The notes under the pieces were generated by a model. It did not search any database. It was not told the origin of the DNA and worked only from the letters and a program-made list of their open reading frames with translations. A program made the translations under genes and the position numbers. A DNA stretch of 37,229 nucleotides, from contig JBNKIW010000030.1 of the NCBI GenBank assembly GCA_050290865.1, forward strand, positions 1 through 37,229, given 5' to 3'. This document shows, one piece after another, positions 15,151 through 23,908 of the stretch (position 1 is its first letter; the number at the start of each line of letters is the position of its first letter). The stretch is from JARRLC01 sp050290865 (GTDB lineage: Bacteria > Pseudomonadota > Alphaproteobacteria > Rhizobiales > Rhodomicrobiaceae).

Positions 15151-17019
15151 ATGCCCCCATACCGTTCCCGCACGTCCACCCACGGCCGCAACATGGCAGG
15201 CGCCCGCGGGCTGTGGCGCGCCACCGGCATGAAGGACGAGGATTTCGGCAAGCCGATCATTGCCATAGCCAATTCGTTCACCCAGTTCGTGCCCGGCCAT
15301 GTCCATCTGAAAGACCTGGGCCAGATGGTCGCGCGCGAGATCGAGAAGGCGGGGGGCGTTGCCAAGGAATTCGACACCATCGCCATCGACGACGGCATCG
15401 CCATGGGCCATGGCGGTATGCTCTACTCGCTGCCCAGCCGCGAGTTGATCGCGGATTCGGTCGAGTACATGGTCAATGCCCATTGTGCCGACGCCATCGT
15501 CTGCATCTCCAATTGCGACAAGATCACGCCCGGCATGATCATGGCCAGCTTGCGGCTCAACATCCCCTCGATCTTCATATCGGGCGGCCCGATGGAGGCG
15601 GGTAAGGTCACGATCGGCGGCAAGACCCACGCCATCGACCTCATCGATGCCATGATCAAGGGCGCCGACAGATCGGTGAGCGACGAGGAAGCCGAGGCGT
15701 ATGAGCGCGCGAGCTGCCCGACCTGCGGCTCGTGCTCCGGCATGTTCACCGCCAATTCCATGAACTGCCTCGCCGAGGCGCTGGGCTTTGCGCTCCCGGC
15801 CAACGGCACGCTCGTGGCCACGCACTGGGACCGCAAGGAGCTGTTCCTGGAGGCCGCGCGGCGCATCGTGAACCTGACGAAGCGATATTACGAGAACGAC
15901 GACGAGACCGCCCTGCCGCGCTCCATCGCCACTTTCGCGGCGTTCGAGAACGCCATGCGGCTCGACATCGCCATGGGTGGCTCGACCAACACCGTGCTGC
16001 ATCTGCTGGCGGCGGCGGAAGAGGCAGGCGTGCCTTTCACCATGGCCGATATCGACCGGCTGTCGCGCTCCACGCCGTGCCTGTGCAAAGTGGCGCCGAG
16101 CGTCGCCGACGTGCATCTGGAGGATGTCCACCGCGCGGGCGGCATCATGGCCATTCTCGGCCAGCTCGACCGCGCCGGGCTGATCAACCGCGAATGCCCG
16201 ACCGTGCATTCCTCAAACCTGGGCGAGGCGCTCGACCGGTGGGATATCAGCCGCACCAATTCGCCGGAAGTGCAGCAGCTTTTCCGCGCCGGTCCCGGCG
16301 GGGTGCGCACCACCGAGGCGTTCAGCCAGTCCAAGCGCTATGACAATCTCGATACCGACCGCGTGAAGGGCGTGATCCGCTCCCCCGACGCCGCCTTTTC
16401 CAAGGATGGCGGTCTGGCGGTGCTGTTCGGCAATATCGCCGCCGATGGCTGCATCGTGAAGACGGCGGGTGTCGATGACAGCGTTCTCAAATTCTTCGGC
16501 CCTGCGGTGATCTGCGAGAGCCAGGAGGAGGCCGTGGAGAAGATCCTCGGCGGCGCTGTCAAGGCTGGCGATGTGGTCATCATCCGCTATGAAGGCCCGA
16601 CCGGTGGGCCGGGTATGCAGGAAATGCTGTACCCGACGAGCTATCTGAAGAGCGTCGGCCTCGGCAAGCAATGCGCGCTGATAACCGACGGGCGCTTCTC
16701 GGGCGGCACCTCGGGGCTGTCCATCGGCCATGTCTCGCCCGAGGCGGCGGAAGGCGGCGCCATCGCGCTGGTCGAGCCGGGCGATATCATCGACATCGAC
16801 ATCCCGGCGCGCACCATCAATGTGCGGGTGAGCGACGACGAACTGGCTTCGCGGCGCGAGGCGATGGAGGCGAAAAAGTCGCAGGCCTGGACCCCCGCGT
16901 CGCGGCAGCGGCCCGTGAGCGATGCTCTGCGCGTCTACGCCGCCATGGCCACCAGCGCGGCCCGTGGCGCGGTGCGCGACATAACAAAGCTCTCCAATAC
17001 GCCCGCTAAGAAATCCTGA
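15151..17019 (+). CDS. ilvD: Dihydroxy-acid dehydratase
   Basis: 622-aa dihydroxy-acid dehydratase, which dehydrates 2,3-dihydroxy-isovalerate and -methylvalerate in valine, isoleucine and leucine synthesis. Its length matches the long bacterial form. Iron-sulfur cluster cysteines are visible in CISNCDKITPGM (about residues 112-123) and CPTCGSCSGMFTANSMNC (about 189-206). The C-terminal signature LITDGRFSGGTSGLSIGH is intact, as is GPTGGPGMQEML. The ATG is preceded by AGGAGG at ideal spacing. It stands alone, with a palindromic repeat upstream and a long hairpin overlapping its last codons. No leader peptide or T-box is seen. It is cytoplasmic. Confidence 0.97.
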   Translation: MPPYRSRTSTHGRNMAGARGLWRATGMKDEDFGKPIIAIANSFTQFVPGHVHLKDLGQMVAREIEKAGGVAKEFDTIAIDDGIAMGHGGMLYSLPSRELIADSVEYMVNAHCADAIVCISNCDKITPGMIMASLRLNIPSIFISGGPMEAGKVTIGGKTHAIDLIDAMIKGADRSVSDEEAEAYERASCPTCGSCSGMFTANSMNCLAEALGFALPANGTLVATHWDRKELFLEAARRIVNLTKRYYENDDETALPRSIATFAAFENAMRLDIAMGGSTNTVLHLLAAAEEAGVPFTMADIDRLSRSTPCLCKVAPSVADVHLEDVHRAGGIMAILGQLDRAGLINRECPTVHSSNLGEALDRWDISRTNSPEVQQLFRAGPGGVRTTEAFSQSKRYDNLDTDRVKGVIRSPDAAFSKDGGLAVLFGNIAADGCIVKTAGVDDSVLKFFGPAVICESQEEAVEKILGGAVKAGDVVIIRYEGPTGGPGMQEMLYPTSYLKSVGLGKQCALITDGRFSGGTSGLSIGHVSPEAAEGGAIALVEPGDIIDIDIPARTINVRVSDDELASRREAMEAKKSQAWTPASRQRPVSDALRVYAAMATSAARGAVRDITKLSNTPAKKS

Positions 17020-17056
17020 CCCATATCCCGCTCGCGCTCATAGGATTTCTTGGCGG
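17003..17056 (+). terminator. Long hairpin overlapping the ilvD stop
   Basis: CCGCTAAGAAATCCT (17003-17017) pairs with AGGATTTCTTGGCGG (17042-17056): a 15-bp stem with one G-T wobble and a 24-base loop. The left arm lies inside the last ilvD codons and its TGA. There is no clear T-tract after it, so it may be a Rho-linked terminator or an mRNA-stabilising structure rather than a classical intrinsic terminator. Confidence 0.55.
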
Positions 17057-17387
17057 CTGCACGTCTAGCAAGTTATTGATTTTAGAGCATCTTTTTCCGC
17101 GCCAATTTCACAGATGCGAGTGCAGCAAAGGGGGGGGGCGAACTTGGCTCGCGGACTGTACCAGGGCGCTGACAGGACGGACCGTTTTCCGAAATCTCTT
17201 CCAGCGTCACCTCGCCTTCGGAGGTCATTTTCACCTCAGCGGGCAACCGTGCGGCGATGATGGCCGGATCGCGGTTGCGCAGGCCATGCGGGCGCAGGGC
17301 ACGGTGAACTTTTCCGCATGCGGATGCCTAGACATTGCGCGCAAAGCCACATATCGTGATGCGTAACATCGAATCACGCCCAGAGCT
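17057..17387. other. Intergenic region ilvD-fur
   Basis: About 330 bases without a gene I can support. It holds an AT-rich patch (17075-17100), a run of nine G at 17131 and a copy of the dispersed repeat (17140-17169). A minus-strand frame around 17180-17310 reads like protein (RNRDPAIIAARLPAEVKM and onward) but is interrupted and may be a gene remnant. The fur promoter should lie in the last 100 bases, but no clear boxes are seen. Confidence 0.5.
17140..17169 (+). repeat. Dispersed repeat copy 3 (half element)
   Basis: The segment from GAACTTGGCTCGCGG through ACTGTACCAGGGCGC aligns with the right arm of the hairpin at 29601-29628 (GAACTTGCTGCGG, then CTGTACCAGCG). It also aligns with the reverse complement of the palindrome at 15001 (CTGTACCAGGGC). 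No good opposite arm is present here. Confidence 0.5.
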
Positions 17388-17819
17388 ATGGCAAAGACAA
17401 AAAGCCCCTTATCCAAGATCGAACTACTTTGCGCTGAAAAAGGAATGCGCATGACGGTGCAACGCGCCGTGATCGCGCGTGTCCTTTCTTTAGCCACCGA
17501 CCACCCCGATGTGGAGGAAGTCTATCGACGCGCCCATCAGGTCGATGACCGTATTTCATTATCGACTGTATATCGCACGGTGCGCCTGCTCGAGAATGCC
17601 GGAATCATCGACCGCCATGCCTTCAAGGACGGCCGTGCGCGCTACGAGCACATCAAGAGCGAGCACCACGACCACCTGATCGATACCGAGACCGGCAAGG
17701 TGATCGAGTTCAAAAATGAAGAGATCGAGAAACTCCAGGAGCGGGTGGCTCGCGAACTCGGCTTCGAACTGACCGGCCACCGTCTGGAGCTCTACGGACG
17801 GCCGCTGCGCAAGCGCTGA
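17388..17819 (+). CDS. Fur-family metalloregulator (Fur/Mur type)
   Basis: 143-aa Fur-superfamily repressor. The DNA-recognition segment ISLSTVYRTVRLLENAGII (about residues 57-75) and the metal-site motif EHHDHLIDTETGKVIEF (about 95-112) are clear. The structural-zinc CxxC pairs of gamma-proteobacterial Fur are absent; the only Cys is near the N-terminus. This is usual for alphaproteobacterial Fur, which often senses manganese (Mur) alongside the iron regulator Irr. It acts as a cytosolic dimer. It is followed by the convergent Kef-type gene 17 bases away. The ATG has only a weak ribosome site (AGAG). I cannot separate Fur from Mur on sequence alone, and Zur is less likely without the CxxC pairs. 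Confidence 0.88.
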   Translation: MAKTKSPLSKIELLCAEKGMRMTVQRAVIARVLSLATDHPDVEEVYRRAHQVDDRISLSTVYRTVRLLENAGIIDRHAFKDGRARYEHIKSEHHDHLIDTETGKVIEFKNEEIEKLQERVARELGFELTGHRLELYGRPLRKR

Positions 17820-17836
17820 AGGCTGGCTCGCGGCCG

Positions 17837-19552
17837 CTAGGCTTGCGTCACGGCCGCCTCGCGCAGGGCATCGACCACGTCCTGCGCGCGTGCCGGCGTG
17901 AGGCCCACCTGACGCAGCGTGTAGTCCGACATGCTCAGCGCGATTTCCCGTTCACCCATGATGACGAGCCCCACCCCCAGCCCGGTCAGGTACTGATACT
18001 CCTCATCGGAATGAACGCGCGCCACGATGCCGATATCCGGCCTCGCCGCGCGGGCGAGTTCGATCACGCGGCGGCTCTGGAAAGCGTCCGGCAGAGCGAC
18101 GACGATAAGCCGCGCGTGGCGGGGCCGTGCCGCCTTGAGCACCTCCGGCTGCGTGGCGTCGCCGAAAATGACCGGCGTACTGCTGACGCGGGCGGCTTTC
18201 GATACGGTCCACTGGCCCTCGATGACGGTGAAAGGCTGCTTGGCGTAGCGGAGCGCGTCGGCCACGACGCTGCCAACGCGGCCATGGCCGACGACGATCA
18301 CATGGTCCCGCATACCGGCGATGCGGCGCTGATCCTTCATGCCCGCGCCCTGCCGCCGCCATGGCACTTTCAGGATCTGGTCGAGACCGTGGCCAGCGGC
18401 CGTATACACGACGATCGTGACCGAGTGCAACAGGATGGTGACCGTCGCCGCCGCGAGCAGAATACCCTGCTGGTCCCCGGTCATGAGCGCCAGAGCGCCC
18501 GCGAGCGCGGTGAGCATGAACGAGAATTCGCCGACCTGCGCAAGCATGCCGCTGGTCAGACCCGCCGTTTTCGGGCGTACCCCCAGAAGCACGAGCAGCG
18601 CAAAGAAGATCAACCCGCTGCCGACCATGATCGCCGCCGCTATGATGGCGATCTGAACCGGCGCGGTTACGACGAGCATCGGATCGAACAGCATCCCGAC
18701 GGAAACGAAAAACAGCACGGTAAAAATGTTCTGAATCGGCAGGGACTCCGCTGCGGCCTGGTGGCTGAGATCCGACTCGCCGAGAACAGCACCGGCGAAG
18801 AATGCGCCGAGCGCGAGGGACACACCGAGCAGTTTCGACAGACCAAACGCGACGCTCAGCGCGATGGCGATGACGCCGAGGGTGAACAGTTCCTGCGACC
18901 CGATCCGCGCCGTCAGGTCGAGAAGGCGCGGCAGAAGCCACTTCCCGACAACATACAGCGCCGCGATGACGGCACAGGCGGTCAGGATGGTTCTCGCGGC
19001 GAGCCAGACAATGCCCACGCCGTCCGTCGTCCCATGCGCGATGACGGGCAGCAGAACCAGGACGACGATGACCACGATATCCTGGACCACCAGCCAGCCC
19101 AGGGTGACACGTCCCGCCATCGTCGTGATCTGCTGACGCTCCTCCAGCGCCTTGGTCGCAACGGCGGTACTCGATATGGCGATGGCGAAGCCCAGCACCA
19201 GCGATGCACCCGGCGTCCAGCCGAGCAACTGACCGGTCAGCCAGCCCAACACCGCGCTGCCGGTGATCTGCATCAGGGCACCGCCGAGCGCGATATGCCA
19301 GACCGCCAGCAGATCGCGCACCGAGAAATGCAGGCCGATCTTGAACATCATCAGCGCGATGCCGACTTCGGCCAGTTCCGCGGTCAGTTCCTGGTCGGCG
19401 ACGAAACCCGGCGTCTTGGGGCCGACCATGACCCCCGCCACGAGGTATCCGATGATCACCGGCAGCCGCAAAACCCTCGCACCCAGGCCCCAGATATAGG
19501 CCATGGTGAGACTCATGACGATCGTCGCCGCGAAGATCGTGCCATGGCTCAT
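17837..19552 (-). CDS. Kef/YbaL-type monovalent cation:proton antiporter (CPA2) with TrkA-N domain
   Basis: 571-aa inner-membrane protein. Residues 1-390 form about 12 transmembrane helices of the CPA2 Na+/H+ exchanger fold, with GYLVAGVMVGPKTPGFVAD, the helix SLALGAFFAGAVLGESDLSH and VLFFVSVGMLFDP all closely YbaL-like. Residues about 405-530 are a RCK/TrkA-N nucleotide-binding domain (HVIVVGHGRVGSVVADAL). Such proteins expel K+ or exchange it for H+, gated by nucleotide. I choose the ATG at 19552 (MSHGTIFAATIV), matching the YbaL N-terminus, over the GTG at 19564; neither has a strong ribosome site. It converges on the fur-like gene. Confidence 0.9.
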   Translation of the reverse strand: MSHGTIFAATIVMSLTMAYIWGLGARVLRLPVIIGYLVAGVMVGPKTPGFVADQELTAELAEVGIALMMFKIGLHFSVRDLLAVWHIALGGALMQITGSAVLGWLTGQLLGWTPGASLVLGFAIAISSTAVATKALEERQQITTMAGRVTLGWLVVQDIVVIVVLVLLPVIAHGTTDGVGIVWLAARTILTACAVIAALYVVGKWLLPRLLDLTARIGSQELFTLGVIAIALSVAFGLSKLLGVSLALGAFFAGAVLGESDLSHQAAAESLPIQNIFTVLFFVSVGMLFDPMLVVTAPVQIAIIAAAIMVGSGLIFFALLVLLGVRPKTAGLTSGMLAQVGEFSFMLTALAGALALMTGDQQGILLAAATVTILLHSVTIVVYTAAGHGLDQILKVPWRRQGAGMKDQRRIAGMRDHVIVVGHGRVGSVVADALRYAKQPFTVIEGQWTVSKAARVSSTPVIFGDATQPEVLKAARPRHARLIVVALPDAFQSRRVIELARAARPDIGIVARVHSDEEYQYLTGLGVGLVIMGEREIALSMSDYTLRQVGLTPARAQDVVDALREAAVTQA

Positions 19553-19833
19553 ATCGGGAAACACCGTAGCGTCATGCTGTCCAACTCCCGATATTTACCG
19601 CAACAGCCTTCGCGCAGGGTTACGGCCTGAAGATAAAGTGCCGGGCGCACTTCCGGCAGGGGCGAAATGTGGTTCGATTTGAAACAGTAGCGGCCATTCT
19701 TGCTCAAGCATACAGATCATCGCAAGCGCGACTTGCGCGGGACGGTGGTCCTGCGGCAACGTAGCCAGCGGAGGCTGCCACTGCTCCCCAACTTCGCCTC
19801 ATGCCGACGCGCCTGCGCAGGCGAGCCCCGCCA

Positions 19834-20607
19834 TCAGCGGTCCTTGAATTCCGGCTTACGCTTCTCGGTGAAGGCGGCCATGCCTTCCTTCTGGTCCTCC
19901 GTCGCGAACATCGCATGAAAGAAACGCCGCTCGAAACGCACGCCCTCCGTGAGCGTCGTCTCCAGCGCCCGGTTGACGCACTCCTTCGCCGCCAGGACCG
20001 ACGGGACAGACATCGCGGCAATCTTCTCTGCGGCCTTCAGCGCCTCGGACACCAGGTCGGCGGCGGGCACGATCCGGCTTACCAGGCCCGAGCGCTCGGC
20101 CTCCGCGGCGTCCATCATGCGCCCGGTGAGACACATCTCCATGGCCTTGGACTTGCCGACGAGCCGCGTCAGCCGCTGTGTGCCACCCGATCCGGGAATG
20201 ACGCCGAGGCTGATCTCCGGCTGACCGAACCTGGCGGTATCGGCGGCGATGATGAAGTCACACATCATGGCCAGCTCGCAGCCGCCGCCCAGCGCATAGC
20301 CCGCGACCGCAGCGATGACCGGCTTGCGGCAGCGGGACAGGCGTTCCCAGGAGGTGATGAAATCCATCTTGTAGACTTCGGGATAGGTCAGCGCCTGCAT
20401 TTCCTTGATGTCGGCACCCGCGGCAAAGGCTTTCTCGGAGCCGGTGAGAACGATGCAGCCCACGCCCTCATCCGCCTCGAACTCGTCCAGCGTGCTGTTC
20501 AATTCGGAAATCAGCTGGCCATTGAGCGCGTTGAGCGCCTGCGGGCGGTTCAGCGTGATGAGCGCGGCCCTGCCACGCTTTTCAACAAGAATGGTCTCGA
20601 AAGCCAT
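19834..20607 (-). CDS. Enoyl-CoA hydratase (crotonase)
   Basis: 257-aa crotonase-family hydratase, which adds water to 2-trans-enoyl-CoA in beta-oxidation. The oxyanion-hole segment AFAAGADIKEM and both catalytic glutamates are present (GGGCELAMMCDF and FGQPEISLGVIPGSGGTQRL). Start at ATG 20607 (MAFETILVEK), preceded by GAGGA at good spacing; an upstream in-frame extension overlaps mutM and is rejected. It lies 29 bases after mutM on the same strand. In many Rhizobiales this pair is followed by rpsT and dnaA. Here neither follows: 270 bases of apparently empty sequence and then the Kef-type gene come next, so the usual origin-proximal order is broken. It is soluble and cytoplasmic. Confidence 0.92.
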   Translation of the reverse strand: MAFETILVEKRGRAALITLNRPQALNALNGQLISELNSTLDEFEADEGVGCIVLTGSEKAFAAGADIKEMQALTYPEVYKMDFITSWERLSRCRKPVIAAVAGYALGGGCELAMMCDFIIAADTARFGQPEISLGVIPGSGGTQRLTRLVGKSKAMEMCLTGRMMDAAEAERSGLVSRIVPAADLVSEALKAAEKIAAMSVPSVLAAKECVNRALETTLTEGVRFERRFFHAMFATEDQKEGMAAFTEKRKPEFKDR

Positions 20608-20636
20608 GGGGTCATCCTCAAAATTGAGCGCCGAGG

Positions 20637-21533
20637 TTAGGTTTGACAGCGCGGACAATACGATGTCGAACGTCCATTTTGAACCATCCGCTCGACTATC
20701 CCCCCGCAACCTTGCCGCTGGCAGACCTGCCCCTCGCGCCCATAAACGGCGAAGGAATGCTGGAAATAGCCGAGCGAGCCATCCGCTTTTCGATAGTCGC
20801 GCAAGGAGGAGCCGCCCGCGGCGATGGCCTCGGCGAGCACGGTTTTGATGGCTTTCACGAGCCGTCTCGCAGCCGCGGTGGGCACGCCCTTTGCGCTGGC
20901 CAGGACCGATGCCGGTTTCTGCGGCGCGAGCCGGGCGCGGTAGAGCGCCTCGCAGGCATAGATGTTGCCGATCCCGGCCACGACATGCTGATCGAGGAGA
21001 AACGCCTTCAGCGACTGCCTGCGCTGGCGGGCGCGGGTGGCCAGCCCTTCGGGCGTCAGTTCGTCCCCGAGCGGCTCTACGCCGAGCCGGGCGAACTGCG
21101 GGTGCTCCGCGAGCGTAGCCGCCGGGATGAGGGTCATCGAACCGAACCGGCGTGCATCGTTGTAACGGATGACGGCGCCGTTGCTCATCTCGAATACGAC
21201 GTGATCGTGGCGCGCATCGTCTCCGGCCGCGCGCGCGGATTTGCCCGTGGCGCGGCTATCCACGTCCCTCTCATCCCCCTTCGTGCCGGTGATGAAGCGC
21301 CCGCTCATGCCCAGATGCATGGCCAGCACTTCGCCATTGTCGAGATGGGCCAGCAGATATTTCGCGCGCCGCATGAGCTGCGTGACACGCCGGCCCTTGA
21401 GGCGACGGACGAAATTGGCGGGAAAAGGAAAGCGCAGACCGTCGCGGCGCTGCCGGACGCGGAGGAATACCGCGTTTTCCAGCACGGGCGCGAGGCCGCG
21501 GCGCACGGTTTCGACTTCGGGAAGTTCGGGCAT
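20637..21533 (-). CDS. mutM: Formamidopyrimidine-DNA glycosylase
   Basis: 298-aa Fpg/MutM, which excises 8-oxoguanine and formamidopyrimidines and nicks the abasic site. The N-terminus MPELPEVETVRRGL supplies the catalytic Pro2 and Glu3. The C-terminal zinc finger is complete (CQRQGCGGIVERM, then SYCPRCQ). The helix-two-turn-helix region includes DQHVVAGIGNIYACEALYRA. An insert of about 15 residues (GTKGDERDVDSRATGKSARA, around residues 85-105) before HDHVVFEMSNG makes it slightly longer than the usual 270-290 aa. It is followed by the enoyl-CoA hydratase gene. Confidence 0.96.
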   Translation of the reverse strand: MPELPEVETVRRGLAPVLENAVFLRVRQRRDGLRFPFPANFVRRLKGRRVTQLMRRAKYLLAHLDNGEVLAMHLGMSGRFITGTKGDERDVDSRATGKSARAAGDDARHDHVVFEMSNGAVIRYNDARRFGSMTLIPAATLAEHPQFARLGVEPLGDELTPEGLATRARQRRQSLKAFLLDQHVVAGIGNIYACEALYRARLAPQKPASVLASAKGVPTAAARRLVKAIKTVLAEAIAAGGSSLRDYRKADGSLGYFQHSFAVYGREGQVCQRQGCGGIVERMVQNGRSTSYCPRCQT

Positions 21534-21911
21534 GGCGTGTCCGCGGGAAGGAGTTCGAGCCCAGCTCTAACCGTCCGGATCCGTCGCGGCAAGCCGCGTA
21601 GCCGCAAATGGGTCAGCGTGGCAGGCCGGGGCTCGCGGCCCGGTCAACGCCGCGCGCCGCACCAGAGGTGGAAAAAGTCACTTTTTTTGCGGTGCGGCAT
21701 AGCCCTTTCCGATGAATTCGGCCGCCTCGGATCGAACTCTTGCCTTCTTTATTCCTATCATTACGTCAACGTCTGACACGAAGCGATTCATTGCCGACCG
21801 CAGGGTGGCAAACGTGTCGCAGATTGTGCTAGGCTCCCGCACGTGCGCGGAATATCATGGACCGCGACGGGGCAGCCGGGTAACGCTGGGCACTGGCTGG
21901 GGGAACGACTG
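21534..21911. other. Intergenic region mutM / Sel1 gene with a compound hairpin
   Basis: 378 bases between divergent genes; no ORF I can support. GCCGCACC (21656-21663) pairs with GGTGCGGC (21691-21698), and inside it AAAAAGT and ACTTTTT form a second short stem. The position between the two divergent starts suggests a regulatory structure or a bidirectional terminator-like element. Promoters for both genes must lie here, but no clear -35/-10 pair is seen. Confidence 0.45.
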
Positions 21912-23141
21912 ATGGCGGTACGTGACGGTAGCACGCCTCTATTCGAGAATATTTCTGGAGGCGACGCGAAGCCGGAGAACGACGGCAGCTCGTCGGATGA
22001 CCCTCAGCGCGATACCAGCACAGCGCTGATCAGAGTAGTGGAACGGCCCCCCGAGCTGCACCGCATGCACGAAGGGCGCGTTGTGAAATCCGCCGGGCGG
22101 ATGCTCGTCGGCTCGCCTGCCCCTATCCCCACCCTCGAAGACGTCCTGAACCATACCCCCATATTCTCCGGCCGCAAGGCGCGGCAGTGGAGCGTTTCAG
22201 GCGGGGTGGCGGTGGTGCTTGCCTGCGTGGTCGCGATCGGGGCGGCGGTGGCGCTCACCGGTGTCCTGAGCCGGAACGTCGGCCATGGAGCCGCCGCGCA
22301 GGATGGCCGCGGTGGAACAACCGGGCGCGCCGGCGCGGGGCCAGTCCCGCAAAGTCTGACGATGTCCGAAATCGGGACGGGCAGCAAGACGGCACGGCCG
22401 GGCGGCGCGGGCGGCCTCAAGGTTGCGAAGGCCACTGACGCGCGCGGCGTGTCGGGACAGGTGGGCACCTTCACCGTGAAAGATGTAACCGGGACCGCCG
22501 ACAAAGCTTTGCCGCTCCATATCGCCATCCCGCAGACCGGGCCTGAAGAATACTCCTTCATCATGTTTCGCGGCCTGCCCGCGAAGGTCAGCATTTCTTC
22601 CGGATTTCGCCTCAAGGACTCATGGGCCGTGTCACTGCGCGACCTGGACAGCCTGACGCTGGAGGCGGAAGCCGGCTATGCGGGGCGGTTCGAGCTTGAA
22701 GTTCTGCTGATCCGGGGACGGGACACGCCCGCCCAAAGCCGGGCACTTGCGGTTGACATCCTGGCCCCCGGTGGACAGGCGCCCGTCAACGCCGAAAATT
22801 CCGCATCGCAGGTTCTGACGGCGGCACCTGCGGCAGGAGATACCGGCAGCCTGTTGCGCGTCTCGCCGGAGGAAGAGGCCCCGCTCCTTGAGAAGGCCTC
22901 CAAGCTTCTTGAAAGCTACGATATATCCTCCGCCCGGCTGCTGTTCGAGCATCTGGCCAGACAGGGAAGCGCTAAAGCGGCGTTTGCTCTCGCTCAGACC
23001 TTCGACCCGTCGTTCTTCCACTCTTCGTCGATCAGAGGCATGCGTCCGGACGCGGCGAAGGCCAAACAATGGTACAAGTGGGCAGCGAAGCTGGGGAACG
23101 AGGAGGCCGCGAGCCGGTCGAGCGCCCTCGACGCGCGATAG
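21912..23141 (+). CDS. Membrane protein with C-terminal Sel1-like repeat, unknown function
   Basis: 409 aa from the ATG at 21912 (MAVRDGSTPLF); an upstream in-frame ATG at 21843 has a less protein-like product. The N-terminal cytoplasmic part is acidic and low complexity (1-85). One transmembrane helix follows at about 92-115 (GGVAVVLACVVAIGAAVALTG). A Gly/Ala-rich linker leads to a beta-rich middle domain (about 195-290). The C-terminal 90 residues have Sel1/TPR-type helices (ARLLFEHLARQGSAKAAFAL and KAKQWYKWAAKLGNEEAASR). Sel1 repeats bind proteins, often in envelope or cell-cycle complexes. It converges on plsC with 23 bases between. I do not recognise a specific family. Confidence 0.75.
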   Translation: MAVRDGSTPLFENISGGDAKPENDGSSSDDPQRDTSTALIRVVERPPELHRMHEGRVVKSAGRMLVGSPAPIPTLEDVLNHTPIFSGRKARQWSVSGGVAVVLACVVAIGAAVALTGVLSRNVGHGAAAQDGRGGTTGRAGAGPVPQSLTMSEIGTGSKTARPGGAGGLKVAKATDARGVSGQVGTFTVKDVTGTADKALPLHIAIPQTGPEEYSFIMFRGLPAKVSISSGFRLKDSWAVSLRDLDSLTLEAEAGYAGRFELEVLLIRGRDTPAQSRALAVDILAPGGQAPVNAENSASQVLTAAPAAGDTGSLLRVSPEEEAPLLEKASKLLESYDISSARLLFEHLARQGSAKAAFALAQTFDPSFFHSSSIRGMRPDAAKAKQWYKWAAKLGNEEAASRSSALDAR

Positions 23142-23164
23142 ACGGAAGAGGCGTACCGCCCGGA

Positions 23165-23905
23165 TTACGCATATTCCCCGTCTGGGACGTGCCCGTCAGC
23201 CCGGCCCTCGCCAACCAGCCGCGCCGTCGCCGTCTCGATGCGCTCCTGCAGCAGCGGCATGACCGCGCGGCGTGGCACGCCCGGCGGGATCGGATCCAGA
23301 AATTCGACCAAAATGGTACCCGGATACCGCATCGTGCTTCCCGTCGGCCAGAACAGGCCCGAATTCAGGGCCACCGGCACGCAGGGTATGCCGAGCTGCT
23401 CATAGAGCATGACGACGCCAGGCTTGTAATCGGGGGCGGCCTCCACCGGCTTCCGCGTGCCTTCGGGGAAAATCACGATGTCGCGTCCCTGGCTGGCGCG
23501 CTCCTTGGCAACCCTCATCATCTGGCGCAGCGCCGTGCCGCGCAGGTCACGCTGGACCGGGATCATCTCGAATTTGCGGCAGAACCAGCCGTAAAGGGGG
23601 ATCAACAGCAGTTCCCGCTTCAAAATCATGGCCGGATCGCGCATCAGCGGGATGAGGCCGATCGTGTCCCAGGCCGATTGATGCTTGGCGGCGATGAGCG
23701 CGGCGCCCTCGGGAAGTTTCTCGCGCCCGCGCACCTCGACTTTCGTGCCGCAAATGACGCGCATCCACCACAGCGTCGTTCTGGCATGCGCTGAAAGGCC
23801 CGCCATCGCCCAGCGGCGTGGTCCCAGCAGCAACGGGCTGCCGAGGATCACGAACAGAGCCGTACTAAGATAGAAGACGGCGCGGAATGTGAGAGAGCGC
23901 AGCAT
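23165..23905 (-). CDS. plsC: 1-acyl-sn-glycerol-3-phosphate acyltransferase
   Basis: 246-aa lysophosphatidate acyltransferase of phospholipid synthesis, adding the second acyl chain at the inner membrane. The HX4D motif is HQSAWD (about residues 74-79) and the substrate-binding motif is FPEGTRKP (about 149-156). An N-terminal hydrophobic stretch (8-27) anchors it. Its start lies 3 bases after the stop of the DUF218 gene, so it is probably co-transcribed with ftsE-ftsX-DUF218, an order common in Rhizobiales. Confidence 0.93.
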   Translation of the reverse strand: MLRSLTFRAVFYLSTALFVILGSPLLLGPRRWAMAGLSAHARTTLWWMRVICGTKVEVRGREKLPEGAALIAAKHQSAWDTIGLIPLMRDPAMILKRELLLIPLYGWFCRKFEMIPVQRDLRGTALRQMMRVAKERASQGRDIVIFPEGTRKPVEAAPDYKPGVVMLYEQLGIPCVPVALNSGLFWPTGSTMRYPGTILVEFLDPIPPGVPRRAVMPLLQERIETATARLVGEGRADGHVPDGEYA

Positions 23906-23908
23906 GGA

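Noticed and set aside
17231..17497. Minus-strand frame between ilvD and fur
   Set aside because: It overlaps the start of fur and is not continuous with the more protein-like reading at 17180-17310; at most a gene remnant.
17843..19630. 595-codon open frame antisense to the Kef-type gene
   Set aside because: Product is an Arg/Asp/His-rich shadow with no domains; the minus-strand antiporter is well supported.
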